From NCBI GenBank assembly GCA_945878495.1, contig CAMCTP010000002.1, forward strand, positions 1 to 31,448: a stretch of DNA of 31,448 bases, written 5' to 3'. Positions 9,238 through 17,058 of this stretch are shown here, piece after piece; position 1 is the stretch's first letter, and each line of letters opens with the position of its first letter. A program made the position numbers and the translations under genes. A model generated the notes under the pieces. It searched no databases and was not told where the DNA came from. It saw nothing but the letters and a program-made list of their open reading frames with translations. The stretch comes from Rickettsia typhi (GTDB lineage Bacteria > Pseudomonadota > Alphaproteobacteria > Rickettsiales > Deianiraeaceae).

Positions 9238-9362
9238 TTGGGTTTTATACTTATTATGGATATTTCTTGTATGAAAAATAATTTTCAACTTTTTTAAAAA
9301 AATACTTGCAAATTAATAAAATGTATTTCATTGAAGTACTAAATTTAAAGTTTCTTACCCCT

Positions 9363-10079
9363 ATGCAAATGCAAAATATAGGTTTAATAGCTAAAAAATG
9401 CGGTATGTCATCTCTGGTAAATAATGACGGCGTTGTTACTCCGATAACAATTATCAATATACCAAAGCAATATATAGCAAGTATCCTAACAATACAAAAA
9501 AATGGTTATAATGCTATAGTCATAGCTGCAGATGGTTTTGCAAAATCAACATCTGTTAACAAGCCTCAAAAAATAATGCTGGAAAAAAATCTTTGCCCAG
9601 TGGTTTCTGAATTAAAAGAATTTAGATTGCCTGATTTTGTAAATATGTCAGAATTTAAAGTTGGGCACGAAGTAAACATTGATCTAGAAGATCTTTCTAA
9701 CTCATTTGTTGATACTTTATCGGTTGCAAAAGGAAAGGGATTTGCCGGAGTTATGAAAAAATATGGCTTCAAGGGTCAGCCAGCAACTCATGGTGTATCA
9801 CTTACTCATAGATCGATAGGCTCAACCGGTAATAGAACAGATCCAGGTAAGGTGTTTAAAAACAAAAAAATGCCTAGTAGAATGGGCGGAAAAAACGTAA
9901 GAAAACAAAATATGAAAATAGTTGGCTTTGATAGAGAAAAATCTTTATTGTACATACTTGGATCGGTTCCTGGATTTAATGGCTCGAAGATCATTATTCA
10001 GAGTGCAATAAAAAAATCAATAAAACTCAACTCTGAAAGCTTTGTATTCAATGCTGTTAGTGCCACTAGGTTGTCTTAA
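9363..10079 (+). CDS. rplC: large ribosomal subunit protein uL3
   Basis: An early 50S assembly protein reaching the peptidyl-transferase centre. MQNIGLIAKKCGMSSL matches the family IGLxxKKxGMT start. KGKGFAGVMKKYGFKGQPATHG and LTHRSIGSTGNRTDPGKVF are the central signature, and PGFNGSKIIIQ lies near the end. Starts at 9363 or 9369 agree with the family N terminus; the upstream TTG at 9306 would add a non-conserved leader. It is the first gene of the cluster, with no rpsJ before it: the MFS-like gene is divergent immediately upstream. Confidence 0.95.
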   Translation: MQMQNIGLIAKKCGMSSLVNNDGVVTPITIINIPKQYIASILTIQKNGYNAIVIAADGFAKSTSVNKPQKIMLEKNLCPVVSELKEFRLPDFVNMSEFKVGHEVNIDLEDLSNSFVDTLSVAKGKGFAGVMKKYGFKGQPATHGVSLTHRSIGSTGNRTDPGKVFKNKKMPSRMGGKNVRKQNMKIVGFDREKSLLYILGSVPGFNGSKIIIQSAIKKSIKLNSESFVFNAVSATRLS

Positions 10080-10098
10080 TCTTTTATATTTTTTATAT

Positions 10099-10761
10099 AT
10101 GGAAATATCGGTTAAAAAATCTTTCTTTGATAACTCTGAAGTTGGAAAAATAGACGTATCATCAATTTTATCTTCTTTGTCAGGAGACTACAAATCTTTC
10201 ATTGCTCAATACTCCGTAAAGATGTCTAAAGTATTTGACTCTTTTAAGCCTTTAGCGAGTACAAAAACAATATCTGAGGTTTCTTGTAGAAGAAAAAAGC
10301 CATTCAAACAAAAAGGAAATGGTAGGGCTCGTCAAGGTCATGGAGCTGCTCCTATGTATGTTGGCGGTGGCGTCGCTCATGGACCAAAAGCTGTGAGAGC
10401 GAATTTCTCAATTAATAAAAAAGAGACATCTCTTATTAAAATACTTGCTCTTATGGAAAAAATCAAATCAAATTCACTTTTTGTATTTGATGAAATGGAT
10501 TTACCATCGATATCGACAAAATCACTTATATCTGCTATAAAATTATCTTGCAACATAACTCATTTATCTAAAATTGCAATTCTTTCTACGTCTCATTCTG
10601 AGAATTTGATAAAATCTTCTCGTAATTTATATAACTTAGACTTGTGCTTGGAGAGCAATTTTGGAACAATATCTTTTATCTCAAGCGACTTTATTATTAT
10701 ATCAAAAAATTCTTTAGATTCAATAATTTCAAAATTTTTATATAAATCATGCAAGAAGTAA
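10099..10761 (+). CDS. rplD: large ribosomal subunit protein uL4
   Basis: A 50S protein lining the exit tunnel; in enterobacteria it also represses its own operon. The tunnel loop is visible as RRKKPFKQKGNGRARQGHG, then PMYVGGGVAHGP. The ATG at 10099 (MEISVKKSFF) matches the family start. An upstream frame from 10042 overlaps rplC and adds an unrelated hydrophobic leader. The 3' end overlaps rplW by 13 nt. Confidence 0.95.
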   Translation: MEISVKKSFFDNSEVGKIDVSSILSSLSGDYKSFIAQYSVKMSKVFDSFKPLASTKTISEVSCRRKKPFKQKGNGRARQGHGAAPMYVGGGVAHGPKAVRANFSINKKETSLIKILALMEKIKSNSLFVFDEMDLPSISTKSLISAIKLSCNITHLSKIAILSTSHSENLIKSSRNLYNLDLCLESNFGTISFISSDFIIISKNSLDSIISKFLYKSCKK

Positions 10762-11054
10762 AGATAGTAAAAAATACAAATTTATATAGCTGCATATTAT
10801 CAAAAAATCTAACTGATAAAACTTACAAAATTGCATCGTTAGCTAAAGATGAATCTTTTTACTCGTTCTACGTAAATCCAAAATCATCAAAAAAAGATAT
10901 AAAACTCGCTATGGAGCAAATTTTTGACGTAAAAGTAAAATCTATATCTACTCTTAGAAGAACGAAGCTTAGTAAATCATTTAAAGGAGTGAGATCATCA
11001 AAGGTTGTTAAAATAGCATACGTCTATCTTTTATCTGGCTCTATAAATATATAA
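10749..11054 (+). CDS. rplW: large ribosomal subunit protein uL23
   Basis: This protein sits at the tunnel exit and is the docking site for trigger factor and SRP. The 101 residues show FYVNPKSSKKDIKLAMEQIF followed by DVKVKSISTL, the family's central pattern, and a short KxxR-type loop. It overlaps the end of rplD by 13 nt. Position between rplD and rplB confirms the call. Confidence 0.92.
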   Translation: MQEVKIVKNTNLYSCILSKNLTDKTYKIASLAKDESFYSFYVNPKSSKKDIKLAMEQIFDVKVKSISTLRRTKLSKSFKGVRSSKVVKIAYVYLLSGSINI

Positions 11055-11069
11055 TTCTTATTAAATTCT

Positions 11070-11942
11070 ATGACAATTGCAAAAGTTTATACAAGAAAAA
11101 AAATCAACCCAACAACTCCATCTCAGAGATTTCTTTCTTATCCTATAAAAGATTATGATGATAACTCTAAAAGAGAAAAATCGCTTGTTAAATCCATAAG
11201 AAGATCATTTGGAAGGGATAATCATGGAAGAATAACGTCCAGAGGAAGATCGTCAAGTTTTTCAAAAATAGCATATAGATCTATTGCATTTAGCATTAAA
11301 TTACCTGAGATTCAGGAGTGGTATGTTGTTTCTGCAATACAGTATGATCCTTTCAGAAATTGTCCAATAGTTTTAGCAAAACCATCTTCGTCAAATCAAT
11401 GTCAGGATATGAAGTATTTTATAAGAGCTGAAGGTGTAAGCGTGGGAAGTAAATTTTATGTATCTCAAACTTTTTCTGAGAATATACCTGGAAGTTTTGT
11501 TAAAATAGGAACTGTCCCTCAGGGTCTTAATGTATTTTGCGTTGAAATGAAACAAGGTAAAGGTGCTCAAATTGCAAGATCCGCTGGATCTTTTGTTAAA
11601 ATATCTGGAAAAGATGGAGATTATGTTATAGTTGTTTTACCATCTGGGGAACAAAGAAAAATACACAAAGAATGTCTTTCCGTTGTTGGTAAAGTTTCTA
11701 TGGACGACTTTAAAAATAAGTCTGACGGAAAAGCTGGTAGGGCAAGATGGGTCGGTAAAAAACCTACAGTAAGAGGTGTTGCGATGAACCCAGTTGATCA
11801 CCCTCACGGAGGAGGCGAAGGAAAAACATCTGGCGGTAGAAATCCAACAACCCCATGGGGTAAGACTAATAAAGGAACCTTGACAAGAAGAAATAAAAGG
11901 AGTTCATCTTTTATTATAAGATCTAGAAAAAAAAATAAATAA
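11070..11942 (+). CDS. rplB: large ribosomal subunit protein uL2
   Basis: One of the most conserved 50S proteins, needed for subunit association and peptidyl transfer. The 290 residues include GRDNHGRITSRGR near residue 50 and the C-terminal signature VAMNPVDHPHGGGEG, followed by NPTTPWG, with the functional histidine in place. It is slightly longer than the usual 275 because of extra residues in the N-terminal third. The leader is A/T-rich with no Shine-Dalgarno sequence. Confidence 0.97.
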   Translation: MTIAKVYTRKKINPTTPSQRFLSYPIKDYDDNSKREKSLVKSIRRSFGRDNHGRITSRGRSSSFSKIAYRSIAFSIKLPEIQEWYVVSAIQYDPFRNCPIVLAKPSSSNQCQDMKYFIRAEGVSVGSKFYVSQTFSENIPGSFVKIGTVPQGLNVFCVEMKQGKGAQIARSAGSFVKISGKDGDYVIVVLPSGEQRKIHKECLSVVGKVSMDDFKNKSDGKAGRARWVGKKPTVRGVAMNPVDHPHGGGEGKTSGGRNPTTPWGKTNKGTLTRRNKRSSSFIIRSRKKNK

Positions 11943-11962
11943 CATTTAAATTTTATCATTAC

Positions 11963-12232
11963 ATGCCAAGATCGAAAAAAAAAGGACCAGTTCTTTATAA
12001 GTCAATACTGAAGCAAATTAAAACCTCCATATCTTCGAGCGGTAAAGAGGTAGTAATAAAGACAAAACAAAGATCTGCTACTATATTAACGAATTTTATT
12101 GGAATATCTTTTGCTGTCTATAATGGAAAAACGTATGTAGAATTTAAAATTACTGAAAGCATGGTTGGCCACAAGCTTGGTGAATTTTCTTGGACTAGGA
12201 ATTTTAAAAGCCATAAAATGTCTAAAGCATAG
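11963..12232 (+). CDS. rpsS: small ribosomal subunit protein uS19
   Basis: A 30S head protein. The 89 residues match the family from end to end: MPRSKKKGP at the start, IKTKQRSATILTNFIG in the middle, and TESMVGHKLGEFSWTR with SHK near the end. It lies between rplB and rplV as in the standard S10 operon. Confidence 0.97.
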   Translation: MPRSKKKGPVLYKSILKQIKTSISSSGKEVVIKTKQRSATILTNFIGISFAVYNGKTYVEFKITESMVGHKLGEFSWTRNFKSHKMSKA

Positions 12233-12244
12233 TTTTATATTAAT

Positions 12245-12619
12245 ATGAAAAATGATATAATAAATTCTAAAAAAGAAGTATCACGCGCATCATTGAATTC
12301 CGTTAGAGCAAATGATCATAAAATAAATATTCTCGCATCTCTAGTTAGAGGTTTGAATGTCGATGATGCTTATAAAGTTTTATCATCTATAAACTCAAAA
12401 CCATCAAAACTTCTTTCTGATCTTCTAAAATCATGCGTTTCTAATGCAAAAAACGACTCTTCAGTAAAAAACCCAGGGTCTCTTGTTGTTGGTAAAATTC
12501 TTGTTGGCAGAGGTTCCTTTATAAAAAGATTTATGCCATGCGGTAGAGGTAAATCTGCAATTCTGCGTAAAAATACAGCAAATATGTCAATGTATTTGTA
12601 CGATATTAATAATTTTTAG
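12245..12619 (+). CDS. rplV: large ribosomal subunit protein uL22
   Basis: It forms part of the exit-tunnel wall. VRGLNVDDAYKVLSSINSK and LLSDLLKSCVSNA match the family core, and the tunnel hairpin is visible as KRFMPCGRGKSAILRKNTAN. The 124 residues are typical, though an extra N-terminal polar stretch precedes the conserved region. No Shine-Dalgarno sequence precedes the ATG; the leader reads TTTTATATTAAT. Confidence 0.93.
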   Translation: MKNDIINSKKEVSRASLNSVRANDHKINILASLVRGLNVDDAYKVLSSINSKPSKLLSDLLKSCVSNAKNDSSVKNPGSLVVGKILVGRGSFIKRFMPCGRGKSAILRKNTANMSMYLYDINNF

Positions 12620-12627
12620 TTCTTTAT

Positions 12628-13272
12628 ATGGGTCAAAAAGTAAAAAGAGAAGCTTTTGTCATGGGAAAGACAACCGGTTTTTCATCTGGTGTAAATTTGA
12701 ATGCTTCGTCTTCATCTTGGTTTTCTAAAAATAGAAAGGAAATATCTGATTTCGTAAAAGATGATTTTTTTATAAGATCATTCATTTTAAAAAGCTACAG
12801 AGAAGCATTGATATCTAGAATTTTAATATCAAGAGGGCAGAGTAAAATTGCCAATATTTCTATTTATTCCGCAAAGCCATCTTTAATAGTCGGTAAAATT
12901 GATGCAATGAAGATAAGTTCTGAGTATTTAAATTCCAAATCACTATTTGGATGTAAAATTTCCGTTTTACCGATTAAAAAACCAGAACTAGAAGCTGCAG
13001 TTGCCGCTGAAATAATATCTCAATCTATAGAATCTATGAGATCTTATAAAAAGTCAGCTAAAGTTGCAATATCTTCTGCCTTGAAATCTGGAGCGAAGGG
13101 TGTGAAAATTATCATCTCAGGAAGGCTTAACGGCGCAGAAATAGCTAGATCTGAAAAGTTTCTTGAGGGAAGTGTTCCTCTCTCGACGATAAGATCCGAT
13201 ATATCATACTCCGCTTCGAAAGCTTTTACGAAGTATGGCGTTGTTGGTGTATCTGTGTGGATAAATAGATAG
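12628..13272 (+). CDS. rpsC: small ribosomal subunit protein uS3
   Basis: A 30S head protein at the mRNA entry site. It starts with the invariant MGQKV, carries a KH-like segment ending in KPSLIVGKIDAMK, and has the C-terminal signature GVKIIISGRLNGAEIARSE with STIRSDISY. The N terminus has an unusual Ser-rich insertion (LNASSSSWFSKN) where most homologues have a compact WxSRWF segment. The 214 residues fall within the family range. Confidence 0.95.
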   Translation: MGQKVKREAFVMGKTTGFSSGVNLNASSSSWFSKNRKEISDFVKDDFFIRSFILKSYREALISRILISRGQSKIANISIYSAKPSLIVGKIDAMKISSEYLNSKSLFGCKISVLPIKKPELEAAVAAEIISQSIESMRSYKKSAKVAISSALKSGAKGVKIIISGRLNGAEIARSEKFLEGSVPLSTIRSDISYSASKAFTKYGVVGVSVWINR

Positions 13273-13286
13273 TTTTTTAAAAATTT

Positions 13287-13703
13287 ATGGCTTCAAAAGC
13301 TTATAGAAAGTTACATAGAATAGATAGCAGAGGCGTTGCTTCCTCGACATCTATTAATTATGGTGAATTTGGTATCAAAATCCTTAATGGTTCTGTTGTT
13401 TATGAAAAAGAGCTTGAGGCTGCAAAAAAAGCTGCTACGAAAATTATTAAAACACATGGCGGATCTGTGATTATAAGATTAAGTCATAAACTTAGCTATA
13501 CGTCAAAGGGAATAGGTGCTAGACTTGGTGGTGGAAAAGGTGGGGTTGATGGTTACTGTTTTAACGCTCTTTCCGGTTCTCTTATTATGGAGTTTTGTGG
13601 AGTTGGCAGGTCTATTGCTGTAAAGGCTTTTAATGCTGCAAAATCCAAGCTTTCTTCTCAGGTTTCTTTGGTGCATAAAAAATTTGCATTTATAGATCTT
13701 TAG
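13287..13703 (+). CDS. rplP: large ribosomal subunit protein uL16
   Basis: A late 50S assembly protein near the tRNA binding sites. Recognisable segments are KAYRKLHRIDSRG, YGEFGIKIL, ELEAAKKAATKII, ARLGGGKGGVDGY and FCGVGRSIAVKAFNAAKSKL. Several near-invariant positions are changed; for example, the usual RMGKGKG loop reads ARLGGGKGG. This shows rapid evolution but an intact fold. Length is normal at 138 residues. Confidence 0.93.
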   Translation: MASKAYRKLHRIDSRGVASSTSINYGEFGIKILNGSVVYEKELEAAKKAATKIIKTHGGSVIIRLSHKLSYTSKGIGARLGGGKGGVDGYCFNALSGSLIMEFCGVGRSIAVKAFNAAKSKLSSQVSLVHKKFAFIDL

Positions 13704-13726
13704 AGTGGTAATTTTTTTAAAAAAAT

Positions 13727-13900
13727 ATGAATAATAAAAAAATAGAAAATACAAAAAATCAATCTTCAGTTTTTAGAGATATATTTTTGATGAAAATGAA
13801 AATCAAAACTGTAGAAAATCAGTCAGAGGCAAATGAAATAATAAATAATTTAAGAAAATTAAAAAAAACTCTTGCTTATTATTTATTTACCGTAAGATAG
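13727..13900 (+). CDS. rpmC: large ribosomal subunit protein uL29 (divergent, short)
   Basis: This 57-residue gene sits exactly between rplP and rpsQ, the standard position of rpmC. Its translation starts MNNKKIENTKN. The helical segment RDIFLMKMKIKTVENQSEAN, then NNLRKLKKTLAYYLF, matches the two-helix L29 pattern (LFxLRxQ...IRxxIARIKT) in spacing and charge but in few identical residues. The stop is TAG at 13898-13900. It is easily missed because of its size; the call rests on synteny and fold pattern. Confidence 0.72.
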   Translation: MNNKKIENTKNQSSVFRDIFLMKMKIKTVENQSEANEIINNLRKLKKTLAYYLFTVR

Positions 13901-13910
13901 TCTTTTAAAC

Positions 13911-13927
13911 TTGTCAATTTTATAATA
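13911..13927 (+). repeat. 17-bp direct repeat, copy 1 (leader of rpsQ)
   Basis: TTGTCAATTTTATAATA here is repeated exactly at 14195-14211. This copy ends 3 nt before the rpsQ ATG. Both copies lie directly upstream of a start codon, so they flank rpsQ. Confidence 0.6.
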
Positions 13928-13930
13928 ATA

Positions 13931-14209
13931 ATGGCTTCTTCTGTCAGGAAAAACGAAAAACAAACAATGCAGACAATAAAATTTGGCAATGTAGTATCTA
14001 TTCTCGATACATCTTCTGTTAAAGTATCATATAAAATACTAAACCAACACAAAACTGGCAGAATGATAAAAACAACAAAAACATGTATATGCGATGTTGA
14101 AAAGCATATTTTTACAGCAATAATAGAAATTGGAGCAAAGGTATCTTTTTTAATGAACACTAAAAAAATATCAAAACGAAAATCAAGCAAATTGTTGTCA
14201 ATTTTATAA
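13931..14209 (+). CDS. rpsQ: small ribosomal subunit protein uS17 (divergent)
   Basis: A primary 16S rRNA-binding protein of the 30S body. The 92 residues fit the OB-fold pattern: IKFGNVVSILDTSSVKVSY, a short loop, then IIEIGAKVSF and the C-terminal ISKRKSSKLLSIL, corresponding to the family's RPLSKxKRW segment. Only a few signature residues remain, so it is among the most diverged proteins in this cluster. A downstream ATG at 13967 (MQTIKFG) would match the usual N terminus more closely. Confidence 0.85.
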   Translation: MASSVRKNEKQTMQTIKFGNVVSILDTSSVKVSYKILNQHKTGRMIKTTKTCICDVEKHIFTAIIEIGAKVSFLMNTKKISKRKSSKLLSIL

Positions 14210-14211
14210 TA
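14195..14211 (+). repeat. 17-bp direct repeat, copy 2 (end of rpsQ, leader of rplN)
   Basis: An exact copy of the 17-mer at 13911-13927. Here it also encodes the last residues and stop of S17 and ends 5 nt before the rplN ATG. Confidence 0.6.
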
Positions 14212-14216
14212 TTAAT

Positions 14217-14573
14217 ATGATAATTAAAGAATCTAATGTTTCTATCGCCGATAACTCTGGGGCTCTAGTTGCTAGAGTTATGCATTCTTATTCAAGTCCA
14301 TTTTCTTCCGTTGGCGATATAGTTAAGGTTTCTATTAAAAAATGCAAGCCAAATTCAAAAGTATCAAAAGGTGAAAAATATCTTGCCGTTTTAGTGAGGT
14401 CAAAATCTCAAATTTCTAGAAAAGATGGGTCATCTGTGTCTTTTTCAGATAATTCAGTGGTTCTTATTAAACAGGATGGATCAATGGTTGGAACGGCTGT
14501 TTTTGGACCAGTTGCTCAAGAAGTAAGAGATCGTTTTCTTAAAATATCATCGCTTGCTCACGATGTGGTATAA
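14217..14573 (+). CDS. rplN: large ribosomal subunit protein uL14
   Basis: An interface protein of the 50S subunit. The start MIIKESNVSIADNSGALVAR matches the family MIQxxTxLxVADNSGA, VGDIVKVSIKKCKPNSKVSKG matches its centre, and GTAVFGPVAQEVRD its C-terminal signature. At 118 residues it is near normal length. Its stop overlaps the first base of the next possible ATG. Confidence 0.95.
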   Translation: MIIKESNVSIADNSGALVARVMHSYSSPFSSVGDIVKVSIKKCKPNSKVSKGEKYLAVLVRSKSQISRKDGSSVSFSDNSVVLIKQDGSMVGTAVFGPVAQEVRDRFLKISSLAHDVV

Positions 14574-14821
14574 TGTTGTTGTTTTTTATATACGTGCCAA
14601 AAATAACTAAAAAAATTAAAGTTGATTCTATTGTAAAAATAATATCAGGGAAAAACAAAGGTATGACTGTGAAGATAAAGCAAATTAATTTTAGATCTTC
14701 GCAGGTATTTCTTGAAAATGTCTTATATAAGACTGACATTGTTACAGATTCCAATGGTATTAAGTCTTTTCAAACAGGAAAAATGACTCCTGTTGATATT
14801 TCAAACATACAGCTTGTCTAG
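14573..14821 (+). CDS. rplX: large ribosomal subunit protein uL24 (short)
   Basis: A 50S assembly initiator protein with a KOW fold. KVDSIVKIISGKNKGMTVKI is the KOW motif, and FQTGKMTPVDISNIQLV matches the usual PIHxSNVxLV end. At 82 residues it is well short of the usual 100-105 because the C-terminal extension is missing. The ATG at 14573 overlaps the rplN stop by one base but adds an odd hydrophobic MLLFFIY. A GTG at 14594 (MPKITKKIKVDS) gives a more typical N terminus and may be the real start. Confidence 0.88.
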   Translation: MLLFFIYVPKITKKIKVDSIVKIISGKNKGMTVKIKQINFRSSQVFLENVLYKTDIVTDSNGIKSFQTGKMTPVDISNIQLV

Positions 14822-14834
14822 TTTTTTAAAATAA

Positions 14835-15359
14835 ATGAATTACAATACAAAATTATTACATAAAAATTTTATAGATTTATATAAAAACAATAATAAGGAA
14901 AAAAATCCACATTCAGTTCCTAAATTGACAAAAATTGTTGCATCTGTGAATTTTGGAAATTCAGGCTCTGATAAGAAAATAGTAGACTCTGCAATGAAAG
15001 ATTTTTTATCAATTTTTGGGTCAAAGCCAGTATTTTTTAAATCAAAAGTTTCTGACGCTGCTTTTAAAATCAGAGAAGGTCAGATAGTTGGACTTAAAAT
15101 CACGCTTAGGTCTGATAAAATGTTTTTATTTCTTGATAAAATGATCTATGTTGCTCTTCCAAGAATCAGAGATTTCAGAGGAATTAAAAAATCTTTTGAT
15201 GTTTTTGGAAATTTGTCAATATCTTTACCTGGTAACTCATCTTTGTTTCTTGAATCAAATTTACTTCAGGATCTGAATTTGTCATTCAGCATTTCTCAGT
15301 CTTCGCCAGATTTGTCATTAAATTTACTATCTTCGATAAACATACCTTTTTTAAAATAA
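14835..15359 (+). CDS. rplE: large ribosomal subunit protein uL5
   Basis: Binds 5S rRNA and contacts P-site tRNA. VPKLTKIVASVNFGNSG corresponds to the family N-terminal signature. KVSDAAFKIREGQIVGLKITLR matches the KKSIAxFKxREGxxIGxKVTLR pattern, and ALPRIRDFRGI is diagnostic. Length is typical at 174 residues. The C-terminal third is Ser/Leu-rich and poorly conserved. Confidence 0.94.
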   Translation: MNYNTKLLHKNFIDLYKNNNKEKNPHSVPKLTKIVASVNFGNSGSDKKIVDSAMKDFLSIFGSKPVFFKSKVSDAAFKIREGQIVGLKITLRSDKMFLFLDKMIYVALPRIRDFRGIKKSFDVFGNLSISLPGNSSLFLESNLLQDLNLSFSISQSSPDLSLNLLSSINIPFLK

Positions 15360-15365
15360 TAAACT

Positions 15366-15644
15366 ATGGCTAAAAAATCAAAAATTGTTAAATCTAAAAA
15401 GCTGAATCTTCTAATTGCTTCGGCTTCAGAAAAAATAAGCACTCTAAAATCTCTTTCATTATCCGGAGATATAGATGCCATGATAAAACTTTCAAAAATA
15501 AAAAATTCTTCATCTGTGAGGAAAAAAAATCGTTGTTCAATCACAAGCAGACCAAGGGGTTTTGTTGGTTATTTTGGTGTAAGTAGAATAGTTCTTAGAG
15601 ATCTAGCTTCATCAAACTTCATACCAGGTATCTACAAGAATTAG
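15366..15644 (+). CDS. rpsN: small ribosomal subunit protein uS14
   Basis: A 30S head protein of the zinc-independent type: there is no CxxC pair. RKKNRCSITSRPRGFVGYFG, then SRIVLRDLASSNFIPGI, is the diagnostic C-terminal half. The 92 residues are about ten fewer than most long-form homologues. It starts 6 nt after the rplE stop. Confidence 0.95.
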   Translation: MAKKSKIVKSKKLNLLIASASEKISTLKSLSLSGDIDAMIKLSKIKNSSSVRKKNRCSITSRPRGFVGYFGVSRIVLRDLASSNFIPGIYKN

Positions 15645-15658
15645 TTTTATTTACTCCC

Positions 15659-16039
15659 ATGTCTTCATCAAAAACTTTGTGTGACGCTTTAAATTCAATG
15701 AAAAACCATAGATCATCTGGTCATTGCAGTCTAAAAAAATCTAATTTGATCTTAGATGTCGTTAATTTTCTTTCTAATTGTGGATTAATAATTTCTTCAA
15801 ATCTTGAAGAAAGATCTATTAAGTGTTTTTTGAATAATTCTGTTGGAAGAAATCCTTTTATTTCCTTGAAAACTCATTCTTCTCCCTCAAAATCTTTGTT
15901 TTGTTCTGTTGATCAAATAAAATTGATGATTAAAACAAATCAATTGTCAATCATATGCGTTTCTACCAATAAAGGTCTTTTATCCGCTCAAGATTGTTTA
16001 GATAAAAATGTTGGAGGAAAAGTATTGTTTATGTTATAA
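15659..16039 (+). CDS. rpsH: small ribosomal subunit protein uS8 (Ser/Cys-rich)
   Basis: A primary 16S-binding protein and, in E. coli, the spc operon repressor. The C-terminal signature VSTNKGLLSAQDCLDKNVGG matches VSTSKGxMTxxxAxxxxxGGE. The N-terminal half is divergent. Composition is unusual: I count 22 serines and 7 cysteines in 126 residues. Position after rpsN and before rplF supports the assignment. Confidence 0.92.
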   Translation: MSSSKTLCDALNSMKNHRSSGHCSLKKSNLILDVVNFLSNCGLIISSNLEERSIKCFLNNSVGRNPFISLKTHSSPSKSLFCSVDQIKLMIKTNQLSIICVSTNKGLLSAQDCLDKNVGGKVLFML

Positions 16040-16049
16040 TTATACAAAT

Positions 16050-16622
16050 ATGTCCAGAATTTTGAGAAAATCTATAAAGTTTAATCCAAATAATCTTTCA
16101 ATAAAAGTTGACTCTGATTGCGTCATGATATCGAGTTTTTTGAATGCTACAAAATGTATAAAAGTAAAAAAACCTGACTTAATTGATGTAGTTGTTGAAG
16201 ATGGTTCTTTATTGATAAGACCATATGTTAAACCTGGTCACGCAATGTATAAAAAATTAACATCTTTATCTGCGTCATTGATGAGAATTATTTCATCTTC
16301 ATTAATATCGATTTTGGAAGATTTTAGTATGACTTTAAAATTTTCTGGAGTTGGTTACAAGGTTGAAAAAAAAATGTCAGATTCTATGCTGTTATTTTTT
16401 TGTGGAAAAAGTCATCCAATAATGCTATGTATTCCATCTGACATCGATGTATCATTTCCATCACAAGGTTCTATACTGTTAAAAGGTATTGATAAACCAA
16501 AAGTTACTCAATTTGCAGCTCTTGTTAGAGACGTAAAAAGAGTGGAACCGTACAAAGGAAAAGGTTTTTCATTTGATGGAGAATTTATTATAAGAAAAGA
16601 GGCAAAAACTGGGAAAAAATAA
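16050..16622 (+). CDS. rplF: large ribosomal subunit protein uL6
   Basis: A 50S protein near the factor-binding site. MSRILRKSIKFNPNNLSIKV matches the family start, so the ATG at 16050 is chosen over an upstream ATG at 16008 that overlaps rpsH. FSGVGYKVEKK and the end signature RVEPYKGKGFSFDGEFI are typical. Length from this start is 190 residues. Confidence 0.94.
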   Translation: MSRILRKSIKFNPNNLSIKVDSDCVMISSFLNATKCIKVKKPDLIDVVVEDGSLLIRPYVKPGHAMYKKLTSLSASLMRIISSSLISILEDFSMTLKFSGVGYKVEKKMSDSMLLFFCGKSHPIMLCIPSDIDVSFPSQGSILLKGIDKPKVTQFAALVRDVKRVEPYKGKGFSFDGEFIIRKEAKTGKK

Positions 16623-16640
16623 CTTCTTTATTAATTATAT

Positions 16641-17030
16641 ATGAAAATAACAAAAAAAATCTTTTTTCTAAAAAAATCCAAGAGAAATTCTTTAAATAGC
16701 AAATGTAGGTTAAAATCTGGTACAAAGAAATCTTTTGAGGTTTTAATGCTTAAAACCTCAAAGAATATACATGTTCAGCTAATAAGAACTTCTGATATGA
16801 AAACAGTTGCTGGTTTATCAACAAGCTCTAAGGATTTTATATCTAAAAACAATAATATAAAATCTTGCAATCTAACTTCAAGTGAGTCTGCTGGGAGTTT
16901 ATTCGCCATGAAGGTAAGAAAAATGTCGGTTAATCTAAATGAAATGTATTTTAATAGGTCTAAATATAAATTTCACGGAAAAGTGAAAGCTTTTTGGGAG
17001 TCTTTTTCGTCATCAATGTTGTTATCCTAA
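16641..17030 (+). CDS. rplR: large ribosomal subunit protein uL18 (divergent)
   Basis: A 5S rRNA-binding protein. RLKSGTKKSFEVLMLKTSKN, then IHVQLIRTSDMKTVAGLST, fits the family pattern RLxVxRSxxHIYAQxIDxxxGxTLASAS. The C-terminal NRSKYKFHGKVKAFWES fits FDRxGYxYHGRVKALADA. The 129 residues include an N-terminal extension. Synteny between rplF and rpsE supports the call. Confidence 0.9.
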   Translation: MKITKKIFFLKKSKRNSLNSKCRLKSGTKKSFEVLMLKTSKNIHVQLIRTSDMKTVAGLSTSSKDFISKNNNIKSCNLTSSESAGSLFAMKVRKMSVNLNEMYFNRSKYKFHGKVKAFWESFSSSMLLS

Positions 17031-17058
17031 TTTTAGATTTTTGTTTTAATATATAAGT

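Noticed and set aside
9284..9345. A sigma70 promoter for the ribosomal cluster using TTGCAA at 9306-9311
   Set aside because: The -35-like box has an upstream context like the pal promoter, but no acceptable -10 lies 15-19 nt downstream, so I did not call it.
9306..9362. Upstream TTG extension of rplC
   Set aside because: L3 proteins begin just before IGLxxKKxGM; the extension adds about 19 unmatched residues within the likely promoter region.
13879..14190. A 103-codon open frame on the minus strand across rpsQ
   Set aside because: rpsQ on the plus strand has synteny and the S17 C-terminal pattern; the antisense frame has neither.
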